DNA from: CAJQQK01 sp963696075
GTDB lineage: Bacteria; Pseudomonadota; Alphaproteobacteria; Rhizobiales; Hyphomicrobiaceae
Assembly: GCA_963696075.1 (NCBI GenBank)
Contig: CAVOJD010000015.1
Span: 351,251 to 415,250, forward strand
Length of the DNA: 64,000 nt
Reading direction: 5' to 3'
Part shown: one piece after another, positions 17,804 through 26,563 of the stretch
How positions within the stretch are numbered: the stretch's first letter is position 1
Layout of the letters: each line of letters begins with the position of its first letter
The notes under the pieces: model-generated
What the model saw: only the letters and a program-made list of their open reading frames with translations
The model's database searches: none
What the model was told of the DNA's origin: nothing
Translations under genes and position numbers: made by a program

Positions 17804-18835
17804 TCAATTCGCCGGGCCATACGCAATAACAGGTGAGAGACCGCCTTCGTTGCCCTGGAGAATATTTGCGATCCGGGCGGGCAGATCATCGAAGGCGATG
17901 GTGCCGGCGAGGAGCTGGTCGAGGCGATCGTCGTCGAGGAGAGCTGCGGCGGTTTCAAGGCGGCGGGTGTGGGTCCAACGGGCGCGGTGGCTGGTTGCGA
18001 CGTGGCCGACCTGGGAAGAGATGACGGTCAGGCGCTTGGCGTGAAAGGCGCCGCCGAGGGAAACTTCCACCGGGCGGTCGCCGTACCAGCTCATCTCGAC
18101 GAGGCGGGCTTCGAAACCGGCAAGGTCGATTGCGCTTTGCAGGCCGGGCGCGGTGGCGCTCGCGTGGAAGACGATGTCGGCATCACTGCCGAGGTTGCCG
18201 AGGGTGTCGGGGCCGGGGGGGTGGAAGGTGGCGCCGAAGGCTTCGACGAGGGTGCGGCGCTCTGCCACAGGATCGATCACGTCAACTTTGGTGCCCGGTA
18301 AACCAGCGGTGAGATAAGCGATGAGGAGGCCGACGACGCCGGCGCCGACGATGACGATGCGGTCACCGGGGGCGGCCTGGCTGTCCCAGACCCCGTTGAG
18401 CGCGGTTTCCATGTTTGCGGCCAGTGTCGCGCGCTTCAAAGGGATGTGATCGGGAACGCGGATGACACGGTCCGGGGGGAGGCGAAAGAGGTCCTGGTGA
18501 GGGTGTAACGCAAATGTGTTGAGGCCGACCCATTCTTTTGGCCCATCAATGACTTGTCCTGCCGTGGAATAGCCGTATTTGACTGGGAACGGGAAGTTGC
18601 CCGACTGGGCAGGCGCGCGCATGCGTTGCCATTCGGTTGGCGCAATTCTGCCCGACCATACGAGTTGTTCGGTGCCGCGGCTGATCGAGCTGTAGTGAGT
18701 TTTGATGGTCAGCCAGCCGGGCGGAGCGGGTTCTAGGCGTTCGGAGCGGATCTCGACCGTTTCGGGTGCGGTGTACCAGAGGGCACGGGCGATATGCATC
18801 TGCCCTCGTGATCGGTGAACAGGAGCTTCGGTCAT
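17804..18835 (-). CDS. MDR (zinc-alcohol-dehydrogenase superfamily) oxidoreductase, BchC-like, no catalytic-zinc ligands
   Basis: The protein has 343 residues from ATG 18835, or about 331 from the internal ATG at 18799, where the family resemblance (HIARALWYTAPETVEI) begins. The Rossmann motif is VIVGAGVVGLLIAYL. The region that normally holds the catalytic-zinc Cys reads YSSISRGTEQLVWSG, as in BchC-type dehydrogenases, so it is likely zinc-independent. It is the first gene of the operon with the PTPS-like protein, GT4 and methyltransferase. The substrate is unknown. Confidence 0.8.
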   Translation of the reverse strand: MTEAPVHRSRGQMHIARALWYTAPETVEIRSERLEPAPPGWLTIKTHYSSISRGTEQLVWSGRIAPTEWQRMRAPAQSGNFPFPVKYGYSTAGQVIDGPKEWVGLNTFALHPHQDLFRLPPDRVIRVPDHIPLKRATLAANMETALNGVWDSQAAPGDRIVIVGAGVVGLLIAYLTAGLPGTKVDVIDPVAERRTLVEAFGATFHPPGPDTLGNLGSDADIVFHASATAPGLQSAIDLAGFEARLVEMSWYGDRPVEVSLGGAFHAKRLTVISSQVGHVATSHRARWTHTRRLETAAALLDDDRLDQLLAGTIAFDDLPARIANILQGNEGGLSPVIAYGPAN

Positions 18836-19016
18836 GGGTTCACGCGTGGACCTTTCATCCGTCTCGGGCGGTTTGCCCGACTGGGCGAGTTGTTTGAACA
18901 GTTAACCAAAAACTAACGAGTCAACTTCCTCTCGAGCGGTGTCACTGCAACACCACGCACCGGCTCGTCGGGGTGGGTTTCCGGCCGCAAAACAATCGCG
19001 GCCCAGGAGAAGATCT

Positions 19017-20894
19017 ATGAGCAATACGGCATCCTCTTGGACGGCCAACGGTTCTTCCGGCGCAGGACGCAACAGCGGTCCGGCTTCCGGCCGCCGTCGT
19101 TTTCGACGCATCCTTACGACGCCGAGCGGAATGCAGGCAATGGGTCGGCTGACACGGCGCCGCGCCATCGTACTCGGGCTCAACGTCGTGACCTATGCGG
19201 GTCTGATGTACTGGCTTGCCGCGATCCTTTCGCCTGGCGGCTGGTCGGTGCTCGACAGCGTCCTGTTTGCGGCATTCGCGATCGGGACACCGTGGACCGT
19301 ACTCGGTTTCTGGAACGCGGTCATCGGCCTTGCGCTGATCCATCTGCATCGCAACCCGCTGAAGTCGGTGGCGCCGTTCGCGGTGGCGCCGAAGGTGCTG
19401 GCGGAGGGCGCGCTGCAGGTGCGCACGGCGGTCGTGATGACGCTGCGCAACGAAGATCCATCGCGCGCGATCGCGCGGCTGAAGGCGGTCAAGGACAGCC
19501 TCGACCGGACGCGGGATGCTGAGACATTCGGCTACTTCATCCTGAGCGATACCGATGACCTCGCGGTTGCGCACGAAGAAGAGCGCCTGATCAAAGAGTG
19601 GCAGGCGATGGGCGCGGGCGCGGATGCGCCGCGGATCACCTACCGCCGGCGCACGGACAACACCGGCTTCAAGGCCGGCAATGTTCGCGACTTCCTCGAC
19701 AACATGGCGGATGGCTACGACCTGATGCTGCCGCTCGATGCCGACAGCCTGATGACGGGTAGCGCGGTGGTGCGTCTTGCCCGGATCATGCAGGCCTATC
19801 CGCGCCTCGGCATTCTGCAGTCGCTGGTGGTTGGTTCGCCGTCGTCGAGTGCGTTTGCGCGCATCTTCCAGTTCGGAATGCGGCACGGCATGCGCACCTA
19901 TACGATGGGCCATGCCTGGTGGACGGGTGAATGCGGTCCCTTCTGGGGGCACAATGCGATGGTGCGGATTGCACCGTTCCGCGACCAGTGTCACCTGCCG
20001 GTGCTCAAGGGCAAGCCGCCGCTTGGTGGCCATATCCTGAGCCACGACCAGGTCGAGGCGACGCTGATGCGGCGCGCGGGCTATGAGGTGCGCGTGCTGC
20101 CTGAGGAAATGGGGTCTTACGAGGACAACCCGCCGAGCGTGCTCGAATACATGCGCCGTGACGTGCGCTGGTGCCAGGGGAACATGCAGTACATGAAACT
20201 GCTCTCGTTGCCGGGCCTCAAGGCGATGAGCCGGTTCCAGCTCACCTGGGCGATCCTGATGTTCCTCGGGATCCCGGCGTGGACGCTGATGATCGCACTG
20301 CTGCCGTTTGCAGCACTCGAAGCGCAGGCGGCGGCGGGCGCGTTCCCGGTGGGGCTGGCGATCGGTCTCTACGTGACGTTCTTTGCGATGTATCTCAGTC
20401 CCAAGCTTGCGGGCTTCATCGACGTGCTGCTCACGCGGGGCGGGGTGAAGCGGTATGGCGGGACGGCGCGGTTCCTCGCGAGTGCGGCGATCGAGGTGGT
20501 GTTCTCGTTCCTGCAAGGCGCGGTGACGACGATCCGCACGACCATCTTCATGATCGGCCTGATGTTCGGGACGACGGTGAAGTGGGGCGGGCAGGCGCGT
20601 GATGCGCACCGCCTGTCGTGGGGGACGGCGTTCGCTGAATTGTGGCCGCAGACGCTGTTCGGTGTCGCCCTGTTTGGCGCGCTGATGGTGATCAGCCCGA
20701 CGCTGCTGTTGTGGAGCCTGCCGTTGACGGCGGGGTATCTGCTGGCCGTGCCGGTTGCGGTGATCACGGCGGACCCGGCGCTCGGGCGGTGGATGCAGAA
20801 GCATGGGCTGTGCGCGGTGCCGGAAGACATTGCGCCGCCGGCGGAAGTCGCTGCGTTCATGCAGCGTCCGCTGATCGCCGGGGCGCGGGCATGA
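19017..20894 (+). CDS. mdoH: Glucans biosynthesis glucosyltransferase MdoH/OpgH
   Basis: ATG 19017 follows AGGAGA; an upstream open frame has no start signal. The 625-residue GT2 protein has the nucleotide-binding aspartates in SDTDD and PLDADSLMTG, the catalytic base region HDQVEATLMRRAGY, and RRDVRWCQGNMQY equivalent to QxxRW. Two transmembrane helices lie near the N-terminus and about five or six after the GT domain. OpgH polymerises and exports the beta-1,2-glucose backbone of osmoregulated periplasmic glucans. OpgG, its usual partner, is not adjacent; a secreted protein of unknown family follows instead. OpgC is at 30.8 kb. Confidence 0.92.
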   Translation: MSNTASSWTANGSSGAGRNSGPASGRRRFRRILTTPSGMQAMGRLTRRRAIVLGLNVVTYAGLMYWLAAILSPGGWSVLDSVLFAAFAIGTPWTVLGFWNAVIGLALIHLHRNPLKSVAPFAVAPKVLAEGALQVRTAVVMTLRNEDPSRAIARLKAVKDSLDRTRDAETFGYFILSDTDDLAVAHEEERLIKEWQAMGAGADAPRITYRRRTDNTGFKAGNVRDFLDNMADGYDLMLPLDADSLMTGSAVVRLARIMQAYPRLGILQSLVVGSPSSSAFARIFQFGMRHGMRTYTMGHAWWTGECGPFWGHNAMVRIAPFRDQCHLPVLKGKPPLGGHILSHDQVEATLMRRAGYEVRVLPEEMGSYEDNPPSVLEYMRRDVRWCQGNMQYMKLLSLPGLKAMSRFQLTWAILMFLGIPAWTLMIALLPFAALEAQAAAGAFPVGLAIGLYVTFFAMYLSPKLAGFIDVLLTRGGVKRYGGTARFLASAAIEVVFSFLQGAVTTIRTTIFMIGLMFGTTVKWGGQARDAHRLSWGTAFAELWPQTLFGVALFGALMVISPTLLLWSLPLTAGYLLAVPVAVITADPALGRWMQKHGLCAVPEDIAPPAEVAAFMQRPLIAGARA

Positions 20895-21922
20895 TGATCG
20901 CTTTTTCTGATACCGGCCGCCACCTGGCGGCCGGTATTGTTGTTTTCACCGGCCTCGTGGCTGGTGTTTTTCCGTCGGCCTCCGCGCTTGGCGCCGAGGG
21001 GGCGCGGGGCACGGAGGCGGTCACGGTCGCCAATGCGTCCGAGCCGGTGCTGTGTGCGGAAGAGGACAACGTCACGCTGACGCTCAGTTCGGACAAGGTG
21101 CGCCGGTTTCGGATCGAGGCGGTGCATCCGGTGTATCTGGCGGCACTCGATCAAGACAACTGGGATGCCGACTGGACGGATTGTGATTTCGGGCCCGCGG
21201 CTGAAGCTGGCGCGGCAGCGGCTGGCAGTGAGCAAAAGGTGGCGCAACCCGCCAAGGTGCCGGAACGGGTCACGCTTCATGAAAGCGTCGACCGGTGGCT
21301 GGTCGGATTGCGGTTTCCGAATTTCTGGCGTGAAGCGGAAGCGGTGGTGCGGGTCGGCGACAAGGAGTGGCGGGGACTGCACCTGCTGCAGTTGTGGCGC
21401 GTGAGGCCCAATGGCGGGGAAGAGGTGTTGGTCCTCTATCCGCAGGATGGCTACTGGCGGGCGCGGCCGAAGGCACCGCGCGGGCGCGACCTGACGGCGT
21501 TCGGGTCGTCGTTTCTGATCGGGCCGGTCGAGATTAAAGAGCGTCCGATCGTGCGGCTGAAAGAGGTTGAATACCGGCCTGACAGCAAGGCGGACTCGTT
21601 TGCGCTGACGTTTGCGGCGGGCGGGTCTGCGACGGTGCGGCTGGCGGAGTTCAGCGAGAAGCGGCTCGCTCTCGATGTCGATCTCAGCGCGGCAGTCGGC
21701 AATTTGCCGTTTGCGGCCATGCGATCGATGTATGTCACGGCCTACAACAACGACGTCGAACGCGTGGCGATCCGGCCGCCGAAAGCCAAGGGCTGGGCCG
21801 AGGCCGGCATCATGGATTTCAAGGGCGGTGAGGCGCTCGAGGTGTGGGCCGGGCGGCGGGCGATCTCGCAGCACAACACGTCGTCGCCGGACATGATCTT
21901 CAAGAAGTTCCAAGCGCGGTAG
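20891..21922 (+). CDS. Secreted protein of unknown family, coupled to mdoH
   Basis: ATG 20891 overlaps the mdoH stop. The first ~35 residues form a signal peptide (AAGIVVFTGLVAGVFPSASA). The mature part of about 305 residues is beta-rich with many aromatic residues (ESVDRWLVGLRFPNFW, LLQLWRVRPNGGEEVLVLYP) and has no motif I recognise. Translational coupling to OpgH and periplasmic location make it a candidate glucan-binding or glucan-processing partner. This is an inference from position only. Confidence 0.72.
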   Translation: MMIAFSDTGRHLAAGIVVFTGLVAGVFPSASALGAEGARGTEAVTVANASEPVLCAEEDNVTLTLSSDKVRRFRIEAVHPVYLAALDQDNWDADWTDCDFGPAAEAGAAAAGSEQKVAQPAKVPERVTLHESVDRWLVGLRFPNFWREAEAVVRVGDKEWRGLHLLQLWRVRPNGGEEVLVLYPQDGYWRARPKAPRGRDLTAFGSSFLIGPVEIKERPIVRLKEVEYRPDSKADSFALTFAAGGSATVRLAEFSEKRLALDVDLSAAVGNLPFAAMRSMYVTAYNNDVERVAIRPPKAKGWAEAGIMDFKGGEALEVWAGRRAISQHNTSSPDMIFKKFQAR

Positions 21923-21960
21923 GTTTGCTTTGCAAGACGGGCTGCCGCCCTTCAACCCGC

Positions 21961-21993
21961 TCGGGAGGACACCTCCCGAACCCTCCGTTTTTT
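21961..21993 (+). terminator. Possible terminator between convergent genes
   Basis: CGGGAGG (21962-21968) pairs with CCTCCCG (21972-21978) over a three-base loop, and six T follow at 21988-21993 after a ten-base spacer. It lies between the mdoH operon and the convergent HAD gene. The spacer weakens the call. Confidence 0.45.
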
Positions 21994-21998
21994 GAAAC

Positions 21999-22859
21999 TT
22001 ACCAGCGCAGCGTTGCCATGGCGGCGATGGCCTGGGGGGTGTCGTTGCCTGCGAAGAGGGTGGCGAGGGCGTCGGGGTTGATGGTTGCGCCGTCCAGGAT
22101 GTCGTCGCGGTGGATGCCCTGGGCGATGAAGAGGCTGTCGATGCCGAAGGCTTTGGCGCCGGCAATGTCGGTTCGCACAGCATCCCCAATGGCCAGAATT
22201 TCCGATTTATCGATGCGTTCGCCGCGCAGTTCCTCAGCCCGGGCGTGGGCTGACCGGTAGGCGGGGCCGTGCGGTTTGCCGGCCCAGTAGGCGGGGCCGC
22301 CGAGGTCTTCGTAGACGGCGGCGATGGCGCCGGCGCAAGGGAGCATCGTGCCGCCGACATCGACGACGAGATCGGGATTGGCGCAGATCAGCGGGAGCTT
22401 GCGGCGGGCGGATTCGGTGAGGCGTTCGCGGTAGTCCTCGCCGGTCTCATGACGGTCGTGGATCAGGCCGGTGCACAGGATCGCGTCGGCATCGGCCAGG
22501 GGGACGCGTTCGAGGTGGGTTTCATCAAAGATGTCGAGGTCGCGATCGGGGCCGATGTGGTGGACGGTGCGGTAGCCTTGCTCATGGGCATGGGCGAGGG
22601 CAATGCCGCCGGAGGCGACGATTGCGTCCCAGCTTGTCTCCGGCACGCCCTTTTCGGCCAGCACGCCGGTGACGGCGCGCGGCGTGCGGGGGGCGTTTGA
22701 GACGAGAATGACGGTGCCGCCGCGGGCGCGGAACTCGGTGAGTGCGGCGCAGCCCTCGACGTAAGCCGTCTGGCCGTTATGGACGACGCCCCAGATGTCG
22801 CAGAAGAGGACGCTGTAGCGTGCCAGCAGGTCGCCGGCGGTATCGAGGATGGGCGGCAT
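21999..22859 (-). CDS. HAD-superfamily hydrolase, TIGR01459-type (subclass IIA)
   Basis: ATG 22859 gives 286 residues. HAD motif I reads LFCDIWGVVHNG (Asp nucleophile), motif II VILVSNAPRTP, and motif IV EILAIGDAVRTDIAGAKAFG. This is the alphaproteobacterial NagD-like branch named TIGR01459. These are cytoplasmic phosphatases of small phosphorylated metabolites with unknown physiological substrate. The much longer open frame upstream of 22859 has no support. Confidence 0.88.
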   Translation of the reverse strand: MPPILDTAGDLLARYSVLFCDIWGVVHNGQTAYVEGCAALTEFRARGGTVILVSNAPRTPRAVTGVLAEKGVPETSWDAIVASGGIALAHAHEQGYRTVHHIGPDRDLDIFDETHLERVPLADADAILCTGLIHDRHETGEDYRERLTESARRKLPLICANPDLVVDVGGTMLPCAGAIAAVYEDLGGPAYWAGKPHGPAYRSAHARAEELRGERIDKSEILAIGDAVRTDIAGAKAFGIDSLFIAQGIHRDDILDGATINPDALATLFAGNDTPQAIAAMATLRW

Positions 22860-22906
22860 GGAGGGCCTTGGTGCTGGAAGGTGTCGATGAATGGCGGCGG
22901 GGCCGC

Positions 22907-23341
22907 TCAGGGCTTCTTGAAGACACCGAAACGGAAGCCGGCGTATGAGATGAACATGGCAAGGGCGGAGGCGGCAATCAATGCCCAGATGGGCCAGAGC
23001 GTGGGCATCCAGGTGATGAGCGCTGCGAAGGCCACATAGTTGACGGCCTGGGCGCTCCACGAGACGGCGGCGAAGCGGGCGAACTCGTGGAGCGTTGGTG
23101 GGGCTTGGACGGCGAACGTGATGCGGCGGTTGATCTGCCAGGAGACCACCATGGCAAGGCAGATCGAGACGAGGCGGGCGCCATAGGGGGAGAGGCCGGC
23201 CCATTCGGTCAACGCGAGGAGGACGGCGGCATCGACGGCGAGGGCGGAGAGGCCGGCCACAAGGAAGCCGCCGTAATGGCGCGTCCGCGAGACGGGCGGC
23301 GGCGGGGGGCCGGGCAGTGTGTGGGGCGGGAGATGGCTCAT
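22907..23341 (-). CDS. GtrA-family membrane protein
   Basis: The 144-residue protein has four hydrophobic helices; GFLVAGLSALAVDAAVLLAL is the typical GtrA first helix and SWQINRRITFAV the conserved loop. GtrA proteins are thought to flip polyprenyl-phosphate-linked sugars across the inner membrane. Its start overlaps the stop of the ChbG/HpnK gene, and the next gene is a GtrB-like glycosyltransferase, the expected partner. Confidence 0.85.
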   Translation of the reverse strand: MSHLPPHTLPGPPPPPVSRTRHYGGFLVAGLSALAVDAAVLLALTEWAGLSPYGARLVSICLAMVVSWQINRRITFAVQAPPTLHEFARFAAVSWSAQAVNYVAFAALITWMPTLWPIWALIAASALAMFISYAGFRFGVFKKP

Positions 23342-24282
23342 GAGGGGTGGGCCTCGCCGCCGCGATCGCTTTGGGCGCTGATGACGCGACCGGCGGCCGC
23401 GGGATGGGTCCACCGGGTCCAATCGATCGTGGCGTCGCGTTCGCGGGTCGGGTGCCAGATGCGCTCGGGCAGGTTCGCCATCGCCATCAGGGCGTGGAAC
23501 TCATCAATGCGGCGCTGAGCCAGAGGATCGCTGCTCGCCGCTGGTGGTGCGTCCGTTGCCGTGCTGGCGGGGGCTGCGGGATGGCACATGACGAGGTGAA
23601 GTCCATCGCCGTGAGCGTCGAGCGCGCGGGTGAGTTCGTCTGTTGCAGCGGGGCCGGGGCGGAATGATGAGAAGCCGGCGAAGGTGTCATTGGTTGGCAG
23701 GCCTTCGCGGCTGAGGCGGGCGCGAAAGCCTGAACCGAGCAGGCCGGCGATGGTGCGCTTCGGGATCGCTGAGAGAGGGTCGCGGGGACCGGTCGTGTGA
23801 TTGGCCGGCGTGCGCACGAGGGGCGGGGCCGGCCAGGTCAGTTCGCGAAGGGCGGTGAACAGGCCGTCTCGGACGCCGGGCAGGACGTGGACGTGCTGGT
23901 GGCCGTCGATAAAGTCCGGGAGATGGCCGAGAGCTGAGGTGAAGGCTGCGAGTTGGGCACGGACTTCGGCGGCTATGTCGGCGGGGCGGAGGCTGCCGAG
24001 GAGTGCGCGGACGAGAAGGTCGCGGAGGGGACGGAATTTCTGGTCCGGGCCGGTCAGTGCGATGCGCGCGGGCTCGCTCAGGGGACGGCCTTCGGTCAGG
24101 TTCAGGTGAAGGCCGAGGGCGAGGCGGTCGCGGCGTTTGGCGAGGTCGTCCGCGCCGGTGGGCCACCGGGGCATGTTGGTCATGATGCTGGTGGCGGAGA
24201 GGCGTCCGGCGTCGGCCAGTGCCGCGACGGCGCCGTCTATGTCCGCGCTCATGGCGTAGTCGTCGGCGTTGAGCACGATCAT
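23338..24282 (-). CDS. ChbG/HpnK-family carbohydrate deacetylase
   Basis: The 314-residue YdjC-fold protein shows the metal-site motifs NADDYAMS at the N-terminus, LGLHLNLTEGRPLS and DFIDGHQHVHVLPG. Members remove N-acetyl groups from sugars such as chito-oligosaccharides or the hopanoid side chain. It sits between GtrA and GtrB-like genes with overlaps on both sides, so deacetylation of a lipid-linked sugar is plausible. Confidence 0.85.
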   Translation of the reverse strand: MIVLNADDYAMSADIDGAVAALADAGRLSATSIMTNMPRWPTGADDLAKRRDRLALGLHLNLTEGRPLSEPARIALTGPDQKFRPLRDLLVRALLGSLRPADIAAEVRAQLAAFTSALGHLPDFIDGHQHVHVLPGVRDGLFTALRELTWPAPPLVRTPANHTTGPRDPLSAIPKRTIAGLLGSGFRARLSREGLPTNDTFAGFSSFRPGPAATDELTRALDAHGDGLHLVMCHPAAPASTATDAPPAASSDPLAQRRIDEFHALMAMANLPERIWHPTRERDATIDWTRWTHPAAAGRVISAQSDRGGEAHPS

Positions 24283-25340
24283 AGCGAGGTGCTGCGGGCG
24301 CGGGAGCGGCGGCGGGGGGGCAGGGACCTGACACGCGCCTGGCGCCGGGCGGCATGCGTGAAGCGGTCGGCGTGTTCGGGTGGCGCGATGGCTGCTTCGT
24401 CTTCGGGCTCGAGGCCGATGCGGTCCGCCACGATGTAGAGGGGGCGCGACTTCACCTCTTCATAGACGCGGCCAAGGTATTCGCCGAGGATGCCGAGGGA
24501 AATGAGCTGGGCGCCGGAAAAGAACATCACCGAAATGATCAGGGTGGGGAAGCCTGGCGTGTCGACGCCGAAGAGCAGTGTCCGGGAGAGGACGATGATG
24601 GAGTAGATCAGGGCGATGGTGGAGATCGCAACGCCGAGCAGTGACCAGACCCGCAGCGGCAGGGTCGTGAAGGAGGTCACGCCGTCGATGGCGTAGTGGA
24701 CAAGCTTGCGCAGGTTCCAGCGGCTGGTGCCGTGGGCGCGATCGCCGACGGTATAGGGGACGCCGATCGACTTGAAGCCGATCCAGGAATAGAGACCCTT
24801 GTTGAAGCGGGCGGCCTCGGTCAGCGTGTTCATGGCGTCGACGGCGCGGCGGCTCAGCAGGCGGAAGTCGCCGGCGCCTTCGGGGATGTCGCTGTGGACG
24901 AGGAAATTAAAGAGGCTGTAGAAGCGCTTCGCGAAGAAGCGGTAGATGGGGCCGTCGGTCGCCCGGTCGAGGCGCTGGCCGTAGACGATGTCGTAGCCCT
25001 CGCGCCAGCGGGTGATGAATGAGGTGAGGACCTCCGGGGGGTGCTGGAGGTCGGCGTCCATGATGATGCAGGCCTGGCCTTCGGCGGCGCGCAGACCGGC
25101 TGCAATCGCGATCTCCTTGCCGAAGTTGCGGCTGAGCGAAACGGCGGTGAAGCGGCGGTCCGTTTCATGGAGTTCGCGGATGGTGTCGAGGGTTGCATCG
25201 CTGGAGCCGTCGTCGATGAAGATGACGGACCAGTCGACGCCCAGCGGATCGAGGACGTCCGGCAGGCGGCGGCCGAGCTCGGGCACCGTGCGCTCCTCAT
25301 TGAGGACCGGTATCAAAACTGTGACGCGTTCTCTTGCCAT
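24279..25340 (-). CDS. GT2 polyprenyl-phosphate glycosyltransferase, GtrB/DPM1-like
   Basis: The 353-residue protein has an N-terminal GT-A domain (VTVLIPVLNEERTVPEL, FIDDGSSDAT, CIIMDADLQHPPE) and two C-terminal membrane helices (LLGVAISTIALIYSIIVLS and the helix ending LISLGILGEYLGR). This is the bactoprenol glucosyltransferase architecture: it charges undecaprenyl phosphate with a sugar. The Arg-rich C-terminal tail is extra. It is the first gene of the GtrB-ChbG-GtrA group. Confidence 0.9.
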   Translation of the reverse strand: MARERVTVLIPVLNEERTVPELGRRLPDVLDPLGVDWSVIFIDDGSSDATLDTIRELHETDRRFTAVSLSRNFGKEIAIAAGLRAAEGQACIIMDADLQHPPEVLTSFITRWREGYDIVYGQRLDRATDGPIYRFFAKRFYSLFNFLVHSDIPEGAGDFRLLSRRAVDAMNTLTEAARFNKGLYSWIGFKSIGVPYTVGDRAHGTSRWNLRKLVHYAIDGVTSFTTLPLRVWSLLGVAISTIALIYSIIVLSRTLLFGVDTPGFPTLIISVMFFSGAQLISLGILGEYLGRVYEEVKSRPLYIVADRIGLEPEDEAAIAPPEHADRFTHAARRQARVRSLPPRRRSRARSTSL

Positions 25341-25400
25341 GTCATCTCAGCGTTCGCGTGGTCGAGCCGATTGCCCCCGCCTACGCTCATGACCAGTTTA

Positions 25401-26219
25401 TCACGATGGACGCAGAGAGGCGGCGAAATCGATAAGAGCGTTTCCAAGCTCGTCGGGACGCTCGACGGGGACCATGTGGCCGGCGTTGGCGAGATCGAGG
25501 CACTGAGAGTGTGGCATTCGCTGGGCAAGTTCGGTGACATCCTGGCGGTCGAGGAAAACGCGGTCCTGGAGGCCGGTGAGGACAAGGACGGGGACGTCGA
25601 CGTTTTCGTAGGCGACGTCCCAGTCGGCGGTGGCGCCGCTTTTCAGGAGCATCAGGGCGCGGTCGTCCGGCTTGCAGGGCGTGTAGGCGGCTGATTTCAG
25701 GAAGTCGGGGCGGTTCTGGGCCTGCCAGTCGGCATTCATGAGGAGGGGGCTCAGGAGGTCCTTCATGAGGTCGAAGCCGCCGACTTCGGCGGCGCGGACG
25801 ACGGCATCGTTAACCCAGTCGAGGCGCGGTCCCGGTTTTCTCAGCGTGTTGATGAGGACGATGCCATCGGCGCGGCCGGTGGTGCCGGCAAGGTGAGCCT
25901 CGAGCGCGAAGAGGCCGCCGATCGAGAGGCCGACGTGGATCGGGCGGATTGGGCGGACGTGATCGAGGAGGGCCTTGGCGTCGGCAATGATGGAGGCGCA
26001 GTCGATCGCGCTGGCGGTGGTCTCGCTGCCCGCCTGACCGCGCAGGTTATAGAGCAGCATGCCATGGCCAGCGGCGCGAAGCTTTTCACCGACGGTGGAG
26101 GTCCACATCGATTTGTCGCCGCTCAGGGCATTGAAGAAGACAAAGGTAAATCCTCCGTCGGCGGGTTCAATGAGTTCATACGTGATGGCGTTTCCGGGGG
26201 AGAGTTCGAGACGGGCCAA
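25401..26219 (-). CDS. Alpha/beta hydrolase
   Basis: The 272-residue hydrolase has nucleophile elbow GLSIGG, an acid in LTGLQDRVFLDR and the catalytic histidine in LANAGHMVPVERPDELG. There is no signal peptide. It resembles 3-oxoadipate enol-lactonase-like and other small-ester hydrolases, but nothing nearby identifies the substrate. It lies 60 bases upstream of the GtrB-like gene on the same strand. Confidence 0.83.
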   Translation of the reverse strand: MARLELSPGNAITYELIEPADGGFTFVFFNALSGDKSMWTSTVGEKLRAAGHGMLLYNLRGQAGSETTASAIDCASIIADAKALLDHVRPIRPIHVGLSIGGLFALEAHLAGTTGRADGIVLINTLRKPGPRLDWVNDAVVRAAEVGGFDLMKDLLSPLLMNADWQAQNRPDFLKSAAYTPCKPDDRALMLLKSGATADWDVAYENVDVPVLVLTGLQDRVFLDRQDVTELAQRMPHSQCLDLANAGHMVPVERPDELGNALIDFAASLRPS

Positions 26220-26563
26220 GATAGAACCTCAGGGTGGCTTAATCGGTTTTCTGCCGGGACGTTTCCATAAAGTCGGCCGGTCAACAAGATGTCTCGCGCG
26301 TATCGGGCCACATAGGTGACGCCATGCTCTGCCGCCGTGCAGGGGGGCGAATGGGGGTTGACGATCTTGACTTTTGGGGTCAGTTCACGACGAAGTGATG
26401 GCTGGGACGATTGGTCCGCCGAGTTGTGACAGGCATGGAGAGGTCGCACTCCGTGACTTGAAATAATGCCCGTAATGGCGAATGCCACGGTGATTATGCG
26501 CAGTTTGGTGACCGCCCTTTGAGAACGCGACCTAAAAACATAATCCTTCAGGGAGGAGAACAC
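26220..26563. other. Intergenic region upstream of the TRAP operon
   Basis: No gene is supported in this 344-base stretch; a long minus-strand frame here is the shadow of dctP. It must contain the TRAP operon promoter. A short palindrome TGGC-GAAT-GCCA lies at 26474-26485. I could not assign promoter elements with confidence. Confidence 0.5.

Noticed and set aside
18942..20804. 620-codon minus-strand frame
   Set aside because: It is antisense to mdoH and is rich in Arg/His, as expected for a shadow of a GC-rich gene.
21999..23204. 401-residue form of the HAD protein
   Set aside because: The first 115 residues overlap the GtrA gene in another frame and are not part of the HAD family; ATG 22859 fits the family length.
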